The notes beneath the pieces were generated by a model. The model was not told the DNA's origin. It did not search any database and saw nothing but the letters and a program-made list of their open reading frames with translations. Position numbers and translations under genes: made by a program. A stretch of DNA of 64,000 bases from Seminavis robusta (lineage: Eukaryota > Bacillariophyta > Bacillariophyceae > Naviculales > Naviculaceae): positions 1 to 64,000 of the forward strand of contig CAICTM010000300.1 of NCBI GenBank assembly GCA_903772945.1, given 5' to 3'. Of this stretch, positions 1 through 10,266 are shown in pieces (the first letter of the stretch is position 1; each line of letters begins with the position of its first letter).

Positions 1-1620
1 TCTCAACCCCTTTAAGTGCTATTTTCCTATTTTCCTATTTCCTATTTCTATTTCCTATTTTTTCCTATTTCCTATTTCTATTTCCTATTTCCTTTTCCTT
101 TTCCTATTCGGTGAAGCCAAAGTTTAAGGATAGAGTTAGTCATAAGCCAACAAACTGAACATTGATGGTACAATAAAAGTTAGGGGTAGGAATAATTCAT
201 GGTTATTCAAGGTTAGTGAACTCAACAAAATAAGCCTGCAGAAGCTAAAAAGAATACAAGTACATAAGGGAATGGCAGCTGGTAAATGATAGATAGCGGG
301 CGGCAAAACCCGACGTAGTCGGGTGTTGTCGCCAGTGCTACCTTAAATAAAAAGAAGTTTATAATGAGGGAATGATACGTGGCGGCAACACACGACGTAG
401 GATCGGGTTGTTGTCGCCAGTGCTGGCTTGAAAGATGGCTGCAATCTCGAACATGATCTCCTTTTTCTATCTGTCTTTCTGCGATGTATCGCTAGCTCGG
501 CTGACTTAACCTCGGCAGGTAAACTGCCTGAGTTCTAGCTCCCGCTGACTTAATTGCTATTTCCTATTTCCAATTCCGGTGAAGCCAAAAAATATAGGGA
601 TAGAGATAGTCATAAGCCAACAAACTGAACATTGATGGTACAATAAAAGTTAGGGGTAAGAATAAATAATTCTTTATATTTAAGGTTAGTGCAATAATCA
701 CAACAGCAAAATAAGGCAGCAGGAGCTGTAAAGGTTAGAGTTACATAAGGGAATGGCAGCTTGTAAATTATAGATTAGCGGGCGGCACCACACGACGTAG
801 TCGTTGGTGTTGTCGCCAGGGCTAGTTTATATAAGAAGAGCATTGTGTTGTCAATGATTGGGATGATGAATGATACCGGGCGGCAAAAAACGACGAAGTC
901 GGGTGTTACACGACGAAGTCGGGTGTCGCCAGGGCTAGCTTGTAAGATGGGTGCAATCCGAACATTATCCTGTCCTTCTTTTATCTGTCTTTCTTCCGAT
1001 GTATCGCAGCTCCCTCTGACTTAAATGCTATTTACCTCGACAGGTAAACTGCCTGAGTTCTCAACCCCTTTTATGATTTCCTATTTCCTATTTCCTATTT
1101 CCTATTTCCTATTTTCTATTTCCTATTTCATATTTCCTATTTTCTATTTCCTATTTCCTATTTCCTATTCCGGTGAAGCCAAAGTATAAGGATAGAGATA
1201 GTCATGAGCCAACAAAACTGAACATTGATGGTTCAATACAAGTTAGGGGTAGGAATAAATCATTAATATTTAAGGTTAGTGCAATCAGCACAACAGCACA
1301 ATAAGCCAGCAGGAGTTGTAAAGGTTAGAGTTACAATAAGGGAATGGCAGCTGGTAAATTATAGAGTAGCGGGCGGCAACACACGACGTAGTCGACGACG
1401 TAGTCGGGTGTTGCCGCCAGGGCTAGCTTAATAAAGAAGGTTGCAATGAGGGAATGAATGATACCGGGCGGCAACACACGACGTAGTCGGGTGTTGTCGC
1501 CAGGGCTGGCTTCAAAGATGGGTGCAATCTCGAACATGATCCTCCTTCTTCTATCTGTCTTTCTGCCGAGGTATCGCAGCTCCCGCTGACTTAGAATTTT
1601 GACACCAGTGTTCTCTGATG
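1..1620. repeat. Three diverged copies of a ~470-590 bp tandem repeat
   Basis: Each unit begins with a CCTATTT-type microsatellite (1-105, 552-575, 1076-1170), then an anchor reading ggtgaagccaaa (about 111, 578 and 1171), then a TTAGGGGTAGG-containing stretch, then one or two short inverted repeats of the form CACGACGTAGTCGGGTG inside GGGCGGCAA...TTGTCGCCAG (about 300-330, 380-420, 780-820, 870-925, 1372-1425, 1465-1505). Each ends with a segment reading CTGTCTTTCT...GTATCGC. Anchor spacing differs (about 467 and 593 bp), so units have gained or lost sequence. I see no plausible coding region here. The role is unknown; it could be a satellite or a non-coding mobile repeat. Confidence 0.85.
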
Positions 1621-1823
1621 GCACCAATCAAGAAGCGACGGGTGCCAATGTGCCAATGACTGTCACTCATCCTCTCATCAATGACCTCAACAATCTTGCT
1701 CCCACGCGATCATCTACTAGGTAACAGAGCATCTGTCGCTGCATGCATGTATTACCTACTAGCTAGTATCTTTCTCAATAAAAACCAAGAACAATAAGAT
1801 AGACATCTATTAGCTCGAACAAG

Positions 1824-2804
1824 ATGAGCAGCAACAGTGAAGGAGAAGCGTTCAAAGTGGCGCTGAGGCCGCGTGTGAATATCAATTCGACCATTGAAGA
1901 ATTAAAGTCTCAGCAGAGCAGTTTGACGTCGATTCAACTCAATTTCTACAAGCGATTCTTTGAAGAAGCCGAAGAGGAGAAATTGGAAAAGCTGTTTGAG
2001 GCAGTGGGAAGTCTCAAGGCTCTCAAAACGTTGATTTTCACGTCCAAAGGATCCAATGTACAGGTGGTACCCGCCAATCTATTAGCCAAATGTCTCAATA
2101 AAGCATCCCAGAACTTGGAAACGCTCCATTTGGACAATATCCGCGTCAATGCGTTCGATGCCAACATGGACTGTCTCAGCGATGCCTTGGCCGATTTGGA
2201 AGAATTAAAAGTCCTCAAATTGCACTGCGAAGATATGGACGTTTTAGAGCAACCCATTGCCGCGGCAGGACAGATACCCACTTTGGAAATATGCGAAATT
2301 GAATCGGCCACCATTGCCCAAAAAATTGCAGAACCATCCGAATCTTTGTGCTGGAGCAAATCACTCCACTCGCTCAAACTCATCAATGTCGCACAATCGT
2401 TTGGAGACTTGTTTGATGTCATTTCGCTACTGGCTGTCAATCAAGTATTGCAAGAATTGACGTTGCAGGTATCCGAATTGGATGTCAAGGGAGGACAGGA
2501 ATTGGTCAAAATGCTCGCATACAATAGCTCCTTGCAACGAGTCGTGCTACAGGCCGAACGCATGGCCAATGCCACCGTGGGAGAAGCATTCATACCCTCG
2601 CTGGCACAGAATGAATCGCTACAGTACTTTCAAATCATTCTCGATGGACGACAATCCGATATGAAGGTGGTGCGAGCAATGGGCGTCAAATTCAGGGATA
2701 CCCTCAAGGGAACGTACAAGGTCACGCCAAGAGCGGGAATGGCCATGGGGGTGATCTGTGAACGAGAAGCAGTTGAAGTGGAAGCACCAGCAGAGGAGGA
2801 GTAG
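1824..2804 (+). CDS. Leucine-rich-repeat (ribonuclease-inhibitor-like) protein
   Basis: A single open frame of 326 residues starts at ATG in the context aagATGagc. From about residue 60 to 290 it shows degenerate leucine-rich repeats spaced about 25-30 residues apart (LKALKTLIF, LETLHLDNI, LEELKVLKLHC, LHSLKLINV, LQELTLQVSEL, LQRVVLQAE, LQYFQIIL), as in RI-type LRR proteins. There is no signal peptide, membrane segment or catalytic motif, so a cytosolic or nuclear protein-binding scaffold is the likeliest role. The acidic C-terminus (VEVEAPAEEE) is typical of diatom LRR proteins. The partner is unknown. The family call is reasonably firm; any specific function would be a guess. Confidence 0.75.
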   Translation: MSSNSEGEAFKVALRPRVNINSTIEELKSQQSSLTSIQLNFYKRFFEEAEEEKLEKLFEAVGSLKALKTLIFTSKGSNVQVVPANLLAKCLNKASQNLETLHLDNIRVNAFDANMDCLSDALADLEELKVLKLHCEDMDVLEQPIAAAGQIPTLEICEIESATIAQKIAEPSESLCWSKSLHSLKLINVAQSFGDLFDVISLLAVNQVLQELTLQVSELDVKGGQELVKMLAYNSSLQRVVLQAERMANATVGEAFIPSLAQNESLQYFQIILDGRQSDMKVVRAMGVKFRDTLKGTYKVTPRAGMAMGVICEREAVEVEAPAEEE

Positions 2805-3231
2805 GTAGGTATTTTTAAAGAGGTTTGGGTGGGGATGGCTTTGGGAACGATCCATGCAAGAGTAAAAACAATGCTACTGTACACCGTAGCTTCCCATGAA
2901 AAAGCAATGAAAAGAGCAGTCTCCTTTTTTAGAATACGTTAGCAAAAGACTACTACGGTAGTTGATTAGTGAAGTAGACAATTCCAGAATGTCACACCCC
3001 AGCATGTAACATGGTATGGCGATGCCATCAAATAGACAGCGGTGATTATTTGGCACCGATTGTAGTGTTACAACGTTATCAAGATCCTGTACAACAGGTC
3101 CTCGCAGCTTTGTAGTTGATTGATTGGTGATCTCACATCACATCATGTATGTAGTCTTTGGTAAAGTGCCCTGTGGAGTATGGTACTTCTTCTACTACAT
3201 GTTATGTATAGCTAGCTACAATATCTACGTT
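2805..3231. other. Intergenic, convergent gene ends
   Basis: This stretch separates the 3' ends of the LRR gene and the methyltransferase-like gene. Only short unsupported open frames are present, and I see no repeat or RNA gene. Confidence 0.5.
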
Positions 3232-4173
3232 TTAATCGTCTTCACGAAACGACCAATCTCCCGGATAAAATTTTCCAGTAGTCACTCGATAGGCGGCATA
3301 CTCGGGATATTTTTCCATGAGCTTTTCTTCCTCCTTATCCGATTTGACGTTGAGTAATAGGATGAGAATTGCTGTCAGGACTAGCCTGGGTGCGGAGGTT
3401 GTCAATATGGAAAATCCGGCACACAGACACATTAACCCAGCATAAATGGGATGTCGAATCTTGGAATAGATTCCATCCGTAATGAGCTCTCCTCTGGCGA
3501 CGGGTGCCAAAAAGGGTGTCAGATTGTTGTCTCCCAAATCGTTTAGGGCTGCCAAGATCAATGCCCCTCCTGCCAGCATCAACCCGGGTCCACCCAGGAA
3601 CGCAAAGACTTGTCCAATGTACGGCAAGGGAAACGTGCCAATGACAATGGAAACAAACAGAAACAAGACTGTCGCTGTGTATCCTTCACCCCGTTCTCCA
3701 ATGGATCCATCCACGACGTTTGACTTGACAATGCTCCAGTTGAGTTTTTCCAACAACAAATCCATGCTGGTAAAGAGGTCGTTAATTTGTGCTGCCAAGG
3801 ACCCTGGTTCATCGGCGGATGTTGGATAACTCTTGGTGGTGGCAGTCAAAGCTGCAGTATCATCCTTGTTGGCATTTTTGTCTTCTTTCTGACTGGCACC
3901 CTCTGCTGAAGATTCCTTCTCAACTTTAATATTACTATTTTCGACACTACTCTTTTCAGCAGCAGCAGCCCTGGCAGCATTGGCAGCCTTGAGTGCCTTG
4001 TCCAATTCATCCATGGGATTGTTGCTAATGCCCACTCGAACCATCTTGGCATTGTGACGACATGTTGTCCGCGATAATGTTGCGGGCGCAGTGGATTGAA
4101 AGGCGCTAAGAGACCATGGTGAGCTCAGCAAGAGCATCAAAAGTGTATACACCCAAGGAGCCATCATTATCAT
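3232..4173 (-). CDS. Plastid-targeted isoprenylcysteine/phospholipid methyltransferase-family membrane protein
   Basis: The 313-residue protein has a hydrophobic signal peptide (about residues 8-24) ending in the diatom plastid motif SLSAF|Q, followed by a Ser/Thr/Arg-rich transit region, so import into the plastid is predicted. Residues 60-115 are a charged Ala/Lys/Glu-rich linker. The C-terminal part has about four membrane segments (165-185, 186-210, 244-258, 262-276) and the hallmarks of the ICMT/PEMT/NnrU-like fold: RHPIYAG (240-246) and the acidic tail motif SDKEEEKLMEKYPEY (278-292), which bind S-adenosylmethionine in characterised relatives. The substrate cannot be read from sequence; a plastid lipid or a prenylated compound is possible. 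It is divergent from the FHA kinase gene. Confidence 0.75.
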   Translation of the reverse strand: MIMMAPWVYTLLMLLLSSPWSLSAFQSTAPATLSRTTCRHNAKMVRVGISNNPMDELDKALKAANAARAAAAEKSSVENSNIKVEKESSAEGASQKEDKNANKDDTAALTATTKSYPTSADEPGSLAAQINDLFTSMDLLLEKLNWSIVKSNVVDGSIGERGEGYTATVLFLFVSIVIGTFPLPYIGQVFAFLGGPGLMLAGGALILAALNDLGDNNLTPFLAPVARGELITDGIYSKIRHPIYAGLMCLCAGFSILTTSAPRLVLTAILILLLNVKSDKEEEKLMEKYPEYAAYRVTTGKFYPGDWSFREDD

Positions 4174-4527
4174 TGTCTGCTACAAGTTTGTTGCTCTATT
4201 ATGACCTATGATGCTGATCTGTGTGGGTGTCCTGGATCTGGATTTGGTTACTGTCCATCGGATCCGAAAGCTCCAGCCATCAACTCAACCAAGAAACCCA
4301 AAGATCGATGACGTGGCAAAGATTTTCAGAACCGACATTTGCTCTGTTCCGGCTTTGATCCCAGGTCAGCAGGCGCGCTAGAGGGCAGTTAAGAAAACGA
4401 GCAATGCGATGCTTCGTCACACGAAAGTGAACCCAAGCGGTCAAGAGTCGAGACATCGAGACAAGATGCCAGAGTGGGTCTCAGTTGTACTTTTTTGAAT
4501 TCGTTCGTTGAAGTAACCTGATCGACC
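4174..4527. promoter_or_regulatory. Divergent promoter region with a TGACGTGG bZIP-type motif
   Basis: This 354-bp gap lies between two genes transcribed away from each other. TGACGTGG at 4309-4316 matches the core recognised by many bZIP factors (UPRE/ABRE-like). That match is short and could be chance. No clear TATA box was seen on either side. Confidence 0.35.
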
Positions 4528-7500
4528 ATGGCAACCGCCGTTGACTCCCCTACTACCTCTCCTCTGTCGTCGCCTGTCTCCTCTAGGAGGATGGTGGATA
4601 TCAAGATGAACCAAGGACTGGGTCGTCTGCTGTCGTGCCCATCAAATCCACTTGGGCCTCTCAAAGTCGGCCCCTTTGCCTTTCATCAGGACAGTGATGT
4701 TGTCGAGTCTAGTCAATGTACCAGTGCCAGTATCGTCAACCAACAACAGCAACAGCAGCGCATCCATGACACACTCGACAACAACAACGAGTCTTCGCAA
4801 TTCTCCTTCCAATCGGCATCCCAAGGAGGAGAAGTCCTCACTCAAAACATGGAGTACACTCAAATGACACAGGACGCCAATGAGTGTAGTAACATGTCAC
4901 TATCACCATTCCCTACAGTCGAGAAACCTCCGCTCTCCTGGGGACGGCTCATGCCTTGCGATGGAGGCAAGACGGTCGAGCTCGAGCCTCGTGCTCCAGT
5001 TGTAGACCCTAAAAAGAAAACTGCCAATCTCGCTACTAGTCAGAGTCATACTGGACCCAGCTTTTCCCTGGTGGGACTGGACAATCTTCGACCATGCGAC
5101 AATTTCAACGCTTACTCACTGGGAAGAAGTGCCAAATGTGATGTTTCGATAAAACGAGCAAAGACACATCGACAAGACAGCGAAAGAGACCTAAAGGTGA
5201 TGGAATGGACCCATGGACTCATCAGCAATCGACATGCCACTATCTACTGCTGCTTGCCAGATGCTCCCAGGGCCAACAACAATAAGAACACACTGCCGGC
5301 GTCGAGTATGCAAGTATGGATTGAAGACTCGTCTTACAACGGCACTTGGATCAATGGATCAATACTGCTAAAGCGAGGACAAAAGCGCATGCTGCACTCT
5401 GGAGACGAAATCTCCTTTGTGGGCAAAGAGTTGCTTCGGAGAAGAGTACGAGACGAAGCACGCTTGCAGGCTGTCTATCAGCAATATGCCTTTGTGTTTG
5501 TCAACGTCGCTCATCAACATTTCAAACCAACTGCGGCAGCGGCGGCGTCTACTCCCTTTCCCACCAAAATGAACATACGGCCCATGAGCAGTGCCAAGAA
5601 ACGTGCTGGATTGGTCAATCCCCGTGCCATGAACTACCCACCAGGAAGTCGGAGTCCAAAACCTAAAACACCCGGCAACAACAATCGGGCACCGTATTCT
5701 GCTGCCAAGCAACCGGTTCACCCCACCCCGAAGAGTGGAAATGGACAACAATCGTTGTCGTCATCGCCAGGGTACAACAATCCGCAATCCACAGCAGTAA
5801 AAACAGTCTCCTCTTCTCCAAGACGAATTGAACAAGACTATGACATTCGCGATTTGCTGGGACGTGGGACATGTGGCGAAGTACGAAGGGCTATTCATCG
5901 GCAGACGGGAAAGGCACATGCCGTCAAGATTGTCTCCCTACCTCCTCCGTCGCTTACGACAGGACATAATCTGCAAGAGCAGCAACAGTGGCTGGCGGAA
6001 GCGAGAATCCTTCAGACTTTGGAACATCCATATATCGTGCGGCTCGTCGACGTATTCTACACAGGTAAGTGAAGGAAATTGCGATTGATGCCATTACAAT
6101 GCAATCATTTGGCAGCATGCCGCTCACACATCACTCCTTCCTGTATTTCCTACCGGTAGAGGCGCACCTCTACTTAATTTTGGATCTTTGTGCTGGCGGG
6201 GACTTGTTTGATTCCATCATCAAATCGGCAAAGTACTCTGAGACAAACAGTCGTCGGGTGATGCGACGATTGCTCAGTGCCATGCATTACATACACGAAG
6301 ATTGCTCCATCGTTCATCGCGACTTGAAGCCCGAGGTGCGAATTTATTACGGAATTTATTAGGGAAGTGTCTTGCGCATGAGTGGAGTCTGACTTGCGTT
6401 TTTTGTAGAATATCTTGCTCGTTGGATGCAACCCCTGGGATGTCAAGATTACGGATTTCGGAGTTGCCAAGAGCGCGTCAAGCGAGTTGAAGACCTTTTG
6501 TGGTATGTATGGTACTTGCTCTTGTTTGATCCACTGACGCGTGCTTGCCATCGAGAAGTGTTCACTCACAATGATTCGATTCATCTTTTCTTTGCCTTTT
6601 CCATTGTTCTTTCAGGGAGTAAGTATCGCCTGCATCTTTACATTATCAGTCCCTACAGCTAAACCTCTCTCACTGACTTGCTTCATTGTTTGTTGCAGCT
6701 CCGCTGTATTTCGCACCAGAAGTGCTAGAACGTCGCCACACGGTCGACGCCAAAGGCCGCTATGGGAAGGAAGCAGACGTTTGGTCGCTGGGAGTCATTC
6801 TTTACATTTTGCTGAGTGGAACTCCTCCTTATAACATTGATGGAGCTGCCGGGATGGATGTCATTTTAAGAAAGAGCTCGAGGATCTCCTTTCCGCCAGA
6901 GTATTGGACCGGCGTTTCAGCGCAGGCAGTAGACTTAGTCAACAGAATGCTAGACAAAGCTCCGAAATCACGAATTACCGTCCGAGAAGCATGCGATCAT
7001 CCGTGGATCCTTTCCGATGATGGAGACACGCACTGCCATCCTTTAGAAGATCCAAGGTTGATGTCCGTAACCAGAAAGCGACTGTTTCCATCCGCTAGAT
7101 CGCCGGTGGTTCCTACCCCTTTCACGACAGCCTTATCACCTCAAAAGCAGCCGCCATCGAAGAAACGAAGAAAGGTGTCGATGGAGTCAGGCCGTGCTTC
7201 TCTCCTGGACAATGAACTGGAGGTCCCTGTTCCACAGTCCAAAGCGTCGTCTCCTGTGGCCAACAACAACATTCAACAACGACCACTCTCGCCTGTGGAG
7301 AACATTCTAGAGTCTGCTGGTTCCCCCCAAGGGAGTCCAAGTGGTACTGGCAAGCGACTGACAGCGGCATTGCAGGGCGAGAACGATGAGAATAGTGCCT
7401 GTGGCGAGTTCACGGCTGTGGTTGCGGTTTCGAAACAAATTGGGTCAAAGCAGAACACCTCGATCATGAAACCAAAAGCGGTGGCTGCAAACGAACCCAA

Positions 7501-8278
7501 AATATCGACCGCAATCATTTCGTCGCTCAAGTCGAGAATCCTAAACGCGGGGAAGAACGTCTTACCAGGACCACCAGCTCTTGACCCAAGGGACACTGGA
7601 GCCTTCGATAAGTCAAAGGAGCGAAAGAAGGTTGTCTCTCCTCACTCTGCTGGTGGTCCTGAAGCAACAACCAAAACAGCCTTGTGGGGCCAAGGCAATG
7701 TGCCAAAGTCTGCGTTTCGAGGCATCGAACGACCAGCTCACTGGAACAAGTCAACGGGCACCACGACAACAAATAATTCATCTTCAACTGTAGGTATAGG
7801 CAGCGCCAAAGTTATTGCGTCAGATTCTGCGAAGAAAGCTGGTGGTGTTACCGGTAGCAAGAAAAAAGCGACAAAAACAGAAGGCCTTGTCAAGGCCGAA
7901 GAGCTTCCAGAAGATCGAATCTGCTCTCAGTTCAGTGACGAGGAAGGAGATGATGTCACAAAAGCAGACAAGGTCTGTACCAATGGCGGGTTGAGCAAGC
8001 CATTGGCCAAGTCGTCTGAAGTGTCAACTTCATCCTCCGCTTTGTCTTCCAAGAAGAGTGCACCAGCAGCCGAGAACACTGCCAAAGCCCCTGCTCCAAA
8101 GTCGCAGACGAGGAAAGCAAAGACGACGGCGAAAAGCAAATCAACAGCAACAACGAAGGGTTCCAAGGGTGGGAAGAAGAGTAGTCAAGGAGGGGCTTCT
8201 GGCAAGTCGAAGTCGAAGAAAGAGGACAATCAGGCTACCCTGTCTCGTTGGTTTCAGCCAGTGAAGAAGTCTAGTTGA
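4528..8278 (+). CDS. FHA-domain Ser/Thr kinase, Chk2/Rad53-type checkpoint kinase
   Basis: Exons read 4528-6064, 6160-6335, 6409-6502, 6616-6618 and 6699-8278, all with GT-AG borders, giving 1129 residues in one frame. An N-terminal SQ/TQ cluster (SQ at 62, 90, 98; TQ at 105, 111, 114) resembles the ATM/ATR target region of Chk2 and Rad53. The FHA domain (about 178-320) has LGRSAKCDV, SNRHATI and NGTWING. The kinase domain (about 438-708) has LGRGTCGEV, AVKIV, HRDLKPEN, DFGVAKS, FCGTP, APEVL and DVWSLGVIL. The fourth exon is only 3 nt and restores FCGTP. The Lys-rich tail ends in QATLSRWF, a PCNA-interacting-peptide-like motif (1115-1122). The likely role is DNA-damage checkpoint signalling in the nucleus. 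The next gene, convergent, is Rad9. Confidence 0.9.
6616..6618 (+). other. 3-nucleotide microexon (GGA)
   Basis: The GGA lies between an upstream intron (6503-6615, GTATGT...TTCTTTCAG) and a downstream intron (6619-6698, GTAAGT...TTGCAG). Including it completes Gly and Thr codons and gives FCGTPLYFAPE, the conserved kinase activation segment. Skipping it leaves the frame open but reads FCAPLYFAPE, losing the Gly-Thr. The sites and reading are seen directly; inclusion is inferred. Confidence 0.75.
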
Positions 8279-8714
8279 GGCGACCCAGATAGCTAGCGTG
8301 GCTGTTTGCTCAAAGTCAATGCACGGGTAACTTACAATTGACGAGAGTGCTACATAGTTTGTGCTACTATTTCTAGGTTCTATGGAATTGCCTCGCTGTA
8401 GCCATCGCGGGGCTTTGATATTCTCCAGCTTCTAGCTACATGTAGTGGCAAGTCAAAACCTACCGGTACATAGCTAGTACGGTACCAAACTACTAAAGAA
8501 CGGTCCAGTATGCTCTCGAGAGCTTGTCTCCGTTTCGAAATAGACTACTAGCTAGTATGTGTAGTACTTGTGCAGCCATCAGCTTCGCTACCCATCGATC
8601 TACCGGCATCAGTCACAGAGACCCAATTTTCCGCTGGGTTGCTCCTCCCAAGTCAACCTACCTGTCTTTTTCAAGTCTTCATTGAGTCATGATGTATTTC
8701 CATTCTATCCAAAA
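8279..8714. other. Intergenic, convergent gene ends
   Basis: This lies between the kinase and Rad9 3' ends. It contains scattered CTAG-rich and GGTACC/ACCGGT-type palindromes (for example around 8460-8490 and 8548-8560). No gene is supported. Confidence 0.5.
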
Positions 8715-9968
8715 TCACGCCGAATTTCGTCGGTTCCGATCGACGGATTGTCGTCGTTGCTGTGCTGGCAATTGTTGTTGCGATTGTGCGGCTCGATTTT
8801 TCATGACGGGCAAATCCTTGAGAATGGTATGACTGAGCGTTGCGAGTACCAGCTGTATGGAGACACTGGCCGCCTTGGCTTCCCAGATCAGTGGCCGCCC
8901 GGCCCAGTGATACGCCATGGCAACGGACCATGGATTTCTGTGAATGCGACTATTGTCGAGATCCATAGTGGACTGATCATTATTCCATCGATTATTGCTG
9001 TTGGAAGCTTGTTGTGTACAAAAGTGCAAGAATGCCTTGGCTTCTTTGATTCCAAATACGAGACAGACTTCGTCATTGACATTGAGTGGCATGGGACATT
9101 GTGGTGGATAGGCACTATTGTTGTTGCGTTCTGGTTGACTGCTGCTGCTGTGTGGCAACGTTCGTCCATCTCGGAAATCGAAATCCTCTAGATCTTCTAG
9201 CCGAAGACAGGATTCCGTCTTGAGGGTGCGTTGTTTTCCATTTTGAATGGCCAATGTGGTCAGCCCGACGGTATCGGTGGAATTGAAGGATGTGGCGACG
9301 ACCAAATCGGCATCTCGTGTGACAATGATGCATCCTTCGGCATCGTTTCGATTATTTCCAATGGGTTCCAGCCATTTGTGCAGTAGCTTGGGTGCCGCTA
9401 CGAGTTCCGAACACTCTTCCTTGGGTGCCACGGCACAGATATTATCGACTTCTTCCACTCCCAGGCGATGAATGACTTTGCACCATGTGGGTTGTTGTTT
9501 GTACTGGTTGTGACTGTTATTGTTGTTGTTTGGAATTTCCAATTGGAATTCAAAAGCCAATAGCAAGGAGGCATTTTCATTTTGAGTTTGGGTATCACCG
9601 TCATGTCCTTCGCTCTTGATGCGGACCGTGACGATATTCTTGCGCGGCCGAATCACTTGTCCCAATGCCTTCATGGGGACGCGACAACTGAATCTCTTTC
9701 CCTGACTACAAGTACTACTACTCGCCGTGGAATGATTGCGCTTGCGACCACTAGTGGTAGTAGCAGCCATGACGGGAGCCGTACACCGTTCGAAAAAGGG
9801 CGGACTGAATTCTGTCACACAAAATGCCGACTTGGCGTCATTGAGCGTTCGAAGCACCAGTCCATCCATGGGATCAAAATCCACATACAAGTCCTTGCCA
9901 ATCTTGCTCAGACATTGAATGGCACCTGTGAAGCAACGAAACGAGTGACCAGGGATCACACAGTCCAT
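8715..9968 (-). CDS. RAD9: Checkpoint clamp subunit Rad9 (9-1-1 complex)
   Basis: I chose the ATG at 9968 because the protein then starts MDCVIPGHSFRCFTGAIQCL, which aligns with the start of Rad9 proteins; the open frame continues 19 codons upstream. The 417 residues contain the PCNA-like first domain (SKIGKDLYVDF, DGLVLRTLNDAKSAF, PPFFERC), the second-domain start CRVPMKAL, and the late signature VCLVFGIKEAKAFLHFC...GRPLIWEAK...LVLATLS. The C-terminal tail is short and Gln/Arg-rich. Rad9 forms a DNA clamp with Rad1 and Hus1 and activates ATR-type signalling. It is convergent with the Chk2-like kinase and divergent from the urease accessory gene. Asn-rich insertions within the domains look diatom-specific. 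Confidence 0.88.
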   Translation of the reverse strand: MDCVIPGHSFRCFTGAIQCLSKIGKDLYVDFDPMDGLVLRTLNDAKSAFCVTEFSPPFFERCTAPVMAATTTSGRKRNHSTASSSTCSQGKRFSCRVPMKALGQVIRPRKNIVTVRIKSEGHDGDTQTQNENASLLLAFEFQLEIPNNNNNSHNQYKQQPTWCKVIHRLGVEEVDNICAVAPKEECSELVAAPKLLHKWLEPIGNNRNDAEGCIIVTRDADLVVATSFNSTDTVGLTTLAIQNGKQRTLKTESCLRLEDLEDFDFRDGRTLPHSSSSQPERNNNSAYPPQCPMPLNVNDEVCLVFGIKEAKAFLHFCTQQASNSNNRWNNDQSTMDLDNSRIHRNPWSVAMAYHWAGRPLIWEAKAASVSIQLVLATLSHTILKDLPVMKNRAAQSQQQLPAQQRRQSVDRNRRNSA

Positions 9969-10266
9969 GGTGGGTTGGTTGTTGTTGTAGCTATGCCGTA
10001 GTAGTACGGTAGTTTGGTTGTTCACAATCTTTCCTCTCTGCCAAAAAAATGACCATTAGAGATGAGGCTAATGGATCTTTCCAAAATCTTTTTCTCACTT
10101 CTCAGAGCCATCAATCGCCATCACCATCTATCTCATATCTCATCTTCCGACCACAAGCAAAGAGCTTTTGTGCTGTGGTTTGTGCTGTGGATTAATTGCT
10201 TGAAGATCGATGATGTGCATACAACGTTAGTTACATTGAGATATTCAGTACTGTAGAATAATTAAG
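9969..10266. promoter_or_regulatory. Divergent promoter between Rad9 and UreD-UreF
   Basis: This 298-bp gap is shared by two outward-facing genes. It is AT-rich in its right half. I could not identify a specific factor site. Confidence 0.35.

Noticed and set aside
1331-1627. 98-codon frame on the minus strand in the tandem repeat
   Set aside because: It spans repeat units and has no protein-like features.
8568-9191. 207-codon plus-strand frame
   Set aside because: It is the antisense of Rad9.
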